Below are positions 62,280-64,000 of a stretch of 64,000 bases of DNA, piece after piece. Within the stretch, counting starts at the first letter, position 1. The number at the start of each line of letters is the position of its first letter. The notes under the pieces are model-generated. The model did no database searches. It was not told the origin of the DNA and saw only the letters and a program-made list of their open reading frames with translations. This DNA comes from Tsukamurella ocularis (GTDB lineage: Bacteria > Actinomycetota > Actinomycetes > Mycobacteriales > Mycobacteriaceae), in NCBI RefSeq assembly GCF_024807615.1, contig NZ_JANUCJ010000003.1, positions 868,001-932,000 on the forward strand, given 5' to 3'. Both the position numbers and the translations under genes were made by a program.

Positions 62280-63656
62280 TCAGCACTCCGGCACGTTGAC
62301 GGCGAGGCCGCCGAGGGAGGTCTCCTTGTACTTCGACAGCATGTCGGCGCCGGTCTGGCGCATGGTCTCGATGGCCTGATCCAGCGAGACGCGGTGCGTC
62401 CCGTCACCGTGCAGGGCGATGCGGGCGGCGTTGACGGCCTTCACGGAGGCGATGGCGTTGCGCTCGATGCACGGGATCTGCACGAGGCCGCCGATCGGGT
62501 CGCAGGTCAGGCCCAGGTTGTGCTCGATGCCGATCTCGGCGGCGTTCTCCACCTGCGGGGGCGTCGCGCCCATGACCTGCGCCAGCGCACCTGCCGCCAT
62601 GGAGCAGGCGGAGCCGACCTCGCCCTGGCAGCCCACCTCGGCACCGGAGATGGAGGCGCGCCGCTTGTACAGCACCGCGATCGCCGCAGCGGTCAACAGG
62701 TAGTCGCACACGACCTGCTCCCGGCGCGCGGCCAACGACGAGCGGAACTTCAGCGCGTAGTACAGCACCGACGGAACGATCCCGGCCGCGCCGTTGGTGG
62801 GCGCGGTGACGATCCGGCCGCCGCAGGCGTTCTCCTCGTTGACGGCCATGGCCGCGACGTTGAGCCAGTCCATGGCGTCGGCCCCGTCGGAGTCGACGAG
62901 CCTGCGGTACAGCCCCGGCGCGCGCCGCTTGACCCCGAGCCCACCGGGCAGCATGCCCTCTGCGTGGAAGCCCCGCTCGATGCAGGCCTCCATCACCTCC
63001 CAGATGTGCAGCAGTCCGGCGCGCACCTCGCGTTCCGCCACGTCCGACGGTCCGCCGTGCAGCGCGATCTCGTTCTCCAGCATCAGCTGCGGGACGGTGC
63101 GGCCGGTGCGCGGGCAGGTCTCGAGCAGAGCGGCGGCGGTGTCGAAGTCGTGCGGCACCCCGGGCGATCCGGCGAGTGGATTCACGGTGTCTGCGCCGGA
63201 CTCGCGCTCGACGAAGCCGCCGCCGACGGAGTAGTAGACCGCCTCGTGCTCAGCCCCGTCGGCGAGCACCGCCCGGAACCGGATGCCATTGGTGTGCCTC
63301 GGCAGCACGGTGAGCGGGTGCAGCACGATCTCCTCGGCGCACAGCGGCACCTCCTCGCGCCCGCCGAAGCTGATCCGGCGGGCGGCCTCGATCTCTGCGC
63401 CACGCTTCTCGACGTAGTCCGGGTCCACGGTCTCGGGGCGGTTGCCCTCGAGTCCCAGCAGCACGGCGGCGAAGGTCCCGTGCCCGCGCCCGGTGGCCGC
63501 GAGCGAGCCGTACAGATCGACGTGGACGGCGCGCACCGTCGACGGGGCGGATCGCAGCTCGTCGGCGAAGTCCGCGCCCGCCCGCATGGGGCCCACGGTG
63601 TGGGAACTCGACGGGCCGATGCCCACCGAGAACAGGTCGAACACACTGATCGTCAC
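62280..63656 (-). CDS. sdaA: L-serine ammonia-lyase, iron-sulphur type
   Basis: 458 aa single-chain L-serine dehydratase, converts serine to pyruvate and ammonia. The N-terminal beta domain begins [20 protein letters not shown], and the C-terminal alpha domain has the 4Fe-4S cysteines in GSACSMAAG and [17 protein letters not shown] start; TAGGGT (minus strand, 63663-63668) lies six bases upstream, so the message is probably leaderless. Divergent from the cyclase-type gene with 31 bases between starts. Confidence 0.95.
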   Translation of the reverse strand: MTISVFDLFSVGIGPSSSHTVGPMRAGADFADELRSAPSTVRAVHVDLYGSLAATGRGHGTFAAVLLGLEGNRPETVDPDYVEKRGAEIEAARRISFGGREEVPLCAEEIVLHPLTVLPRHTNGIRFRAVLADGAEHEAVYYSVGGGFVERESGADTVNPLAGSPGVPHDFDTAAALLETCPRTGRTVPQLMLENEIALHGGPSDVAEREVRAGLLHIWEVMEACIERGFHAEGMLPGGLGVKRRAPGLYRRLVDSDGADAMDWLNVAAMAVNEENACGGRIVTAPTNGAAGIVPSVLYYALKFRSSLAARREQVVCDYLLTAAAIAVLYKRRASISGAEVGCQGEVGSACSMAAGALAQVMGATPPQVENAAEIGIEHNLGLTCDPIGGLVQIPCIERNAIASVKAVNAARIALHGDGTHRVSLDQAIETMRQTGADMLSKYKETSLGGLAVNVPEC

Positions 63657-63687
63657 CCTTCCACCCTATGCCCCATACAGTGGACAC

Positions 63688-64000
63688 ATGGGCGACGCCG
63701 AAGATCTGGACATCGACGGTCTGCTCCTCCCGGGCGAACGCAAGTACACCTTCCGTGAGCTCGCCGAGCAGGGCGGCATCGACGTGGAGGACCTTCGTGT
63801 CTGGTGGACCTCCGCCGGCTTCGCGGACCTGCGCGACGACGACCAGAAGGCCTTCACCCGGGACGACGTCGCGATCGTCAAGGACCTCGGCGACCTGTTC
63901 TCCTCCGACGTCGTCGAGGGTGAGGCGGTGGTGCCCGGCGCGCAGTCGCTCGGCCAGGCGATGTACCGGCTCGCCGAATGGCAGGCCGGCATCGTCAAGA
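63688..64000 (+). CDS. Probable adenylate cyclase, N-terminal regulatory domain only (cut by window edge)
   Basis: 104 codons are visible. The segment GERKYTFRELAEQGGIDVED, the following acidic helix with FTRDDVAIVKDLGDLF, and SLGQAMYRLAEWQ resemble the pH-sensing regulatory domain (Ad_Cy_reg) that precedes the class III catalytic domain in M. tuberculosis Rv1264 and Rv2212. The catalytic part, if present, lies beyond base 64000. TACAGT (63676-63681) is six bases before the ATG, again leaderless. Confidence 0.65.
   Translation, partial: MGDAEDLDIDGLLLPGERKYTFRELAEQGGIDVEDLRVWWTSAGFADLRDDDQKAFTRDDVAIVKDLGDLFSSDVVEGEAVVPGAQSLGQAMYRLAEWQAGIVK

Noticed and set aside
1-64000. tRNA, rRNA, insertion sequences, integrase or attachment sites
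   Set aside because: I looked for clover-leaf, transposase and integrase motifs and saw none; the region looks like stable chromosome.

Overview
The window is very GC-rich and densely coded, with many GTG starts, many overlapping genes, a complete PE/PPE-type ESX (type VII secretion) locus, ANTAR regulators and mycobacterial-style lipid genes. This points to a member of the Mycobacteriales. A Tsukamurella-like, non-Mycobacterium genus is my best guess; that is an inference, since no rRNA or marker gene is present. At least eleven genes have a TANNNT box 6-7 bases before the start codon, the signature of actinobacterial leaderless transcripts.

Layout. 1-6.4 kb: primary-amine catabolism, with an APC permease running off the left edge and, divergently, an aldehyde dehydrogenase, a second APC permease and a copper amine oxidase in one coupled operon. 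6.5-9.9 kb: acyl desaturase and its ferredoxin-type reductase, divergent from a TetR regulator. 10-10.7 kb: secreted RNase Sa-like ribonuclease with a barstar-like inhibitor. 10.7-25.5 kb: housekeeping and envelope genes: aspartate ammonia-lyase, two GAF-ANTAR regulators, GlsB-type membrane protein, small lipoprotein, two-component system, flippase-like protein, DUF3054 protein, a penicillin-binding-protein-like lipoprotein, pirin, CocE-type hydrolase and M13 metallopeptidase. 25.6-30.4 kb: fadB/fadA beta-oxidation operon and a divergent tandem-TetR regulator. 30.4-55.8 kb: nitroreductase, then, on the minus strand, an ESX locus. 56.4-64 kb: ROK regulator, ABC-F ATPase, Fic protein, YcaQ-type glycosylase, Nudix hydrolase, L-serine dehydratase and the start of a probable adenylate cyclase.

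The ESX locus is the centrepiece. In transcription order (right to left) it reads: small helical protein, 1130-aa accessory protein, eccA, eccB, eccC, PE, PPE, two Esx proteins, espG, EspI-like protein, eccD, mycP, eccE, a transmembrane Ser/Thr kinase and a DUF6319-like protein. The backbone order is that of mycobacterial ESX-3, with an ESX-1-like EspI inserted before eccD. Three features are unusual. The mycosin has lost all three catalytic residues and the oxyanion-hole Asn (Ser100, Thr132, Glu353, Ala248). The EspI-like ATPase has lost its P-loop lysines. The kinase carries a siderophore-binding-protein (FecB-type) domain outside the membrane as its apparent sensor. Together they suggest an ESX machine whose protease and EspI work only as scaffolds, possibly linked to an iron- or ligand-sensing receptor kinase. 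A further pseudo-enzyme, a penicillin-binding lipoprotein without SxxK or KTG motifs, lies outside the locus.
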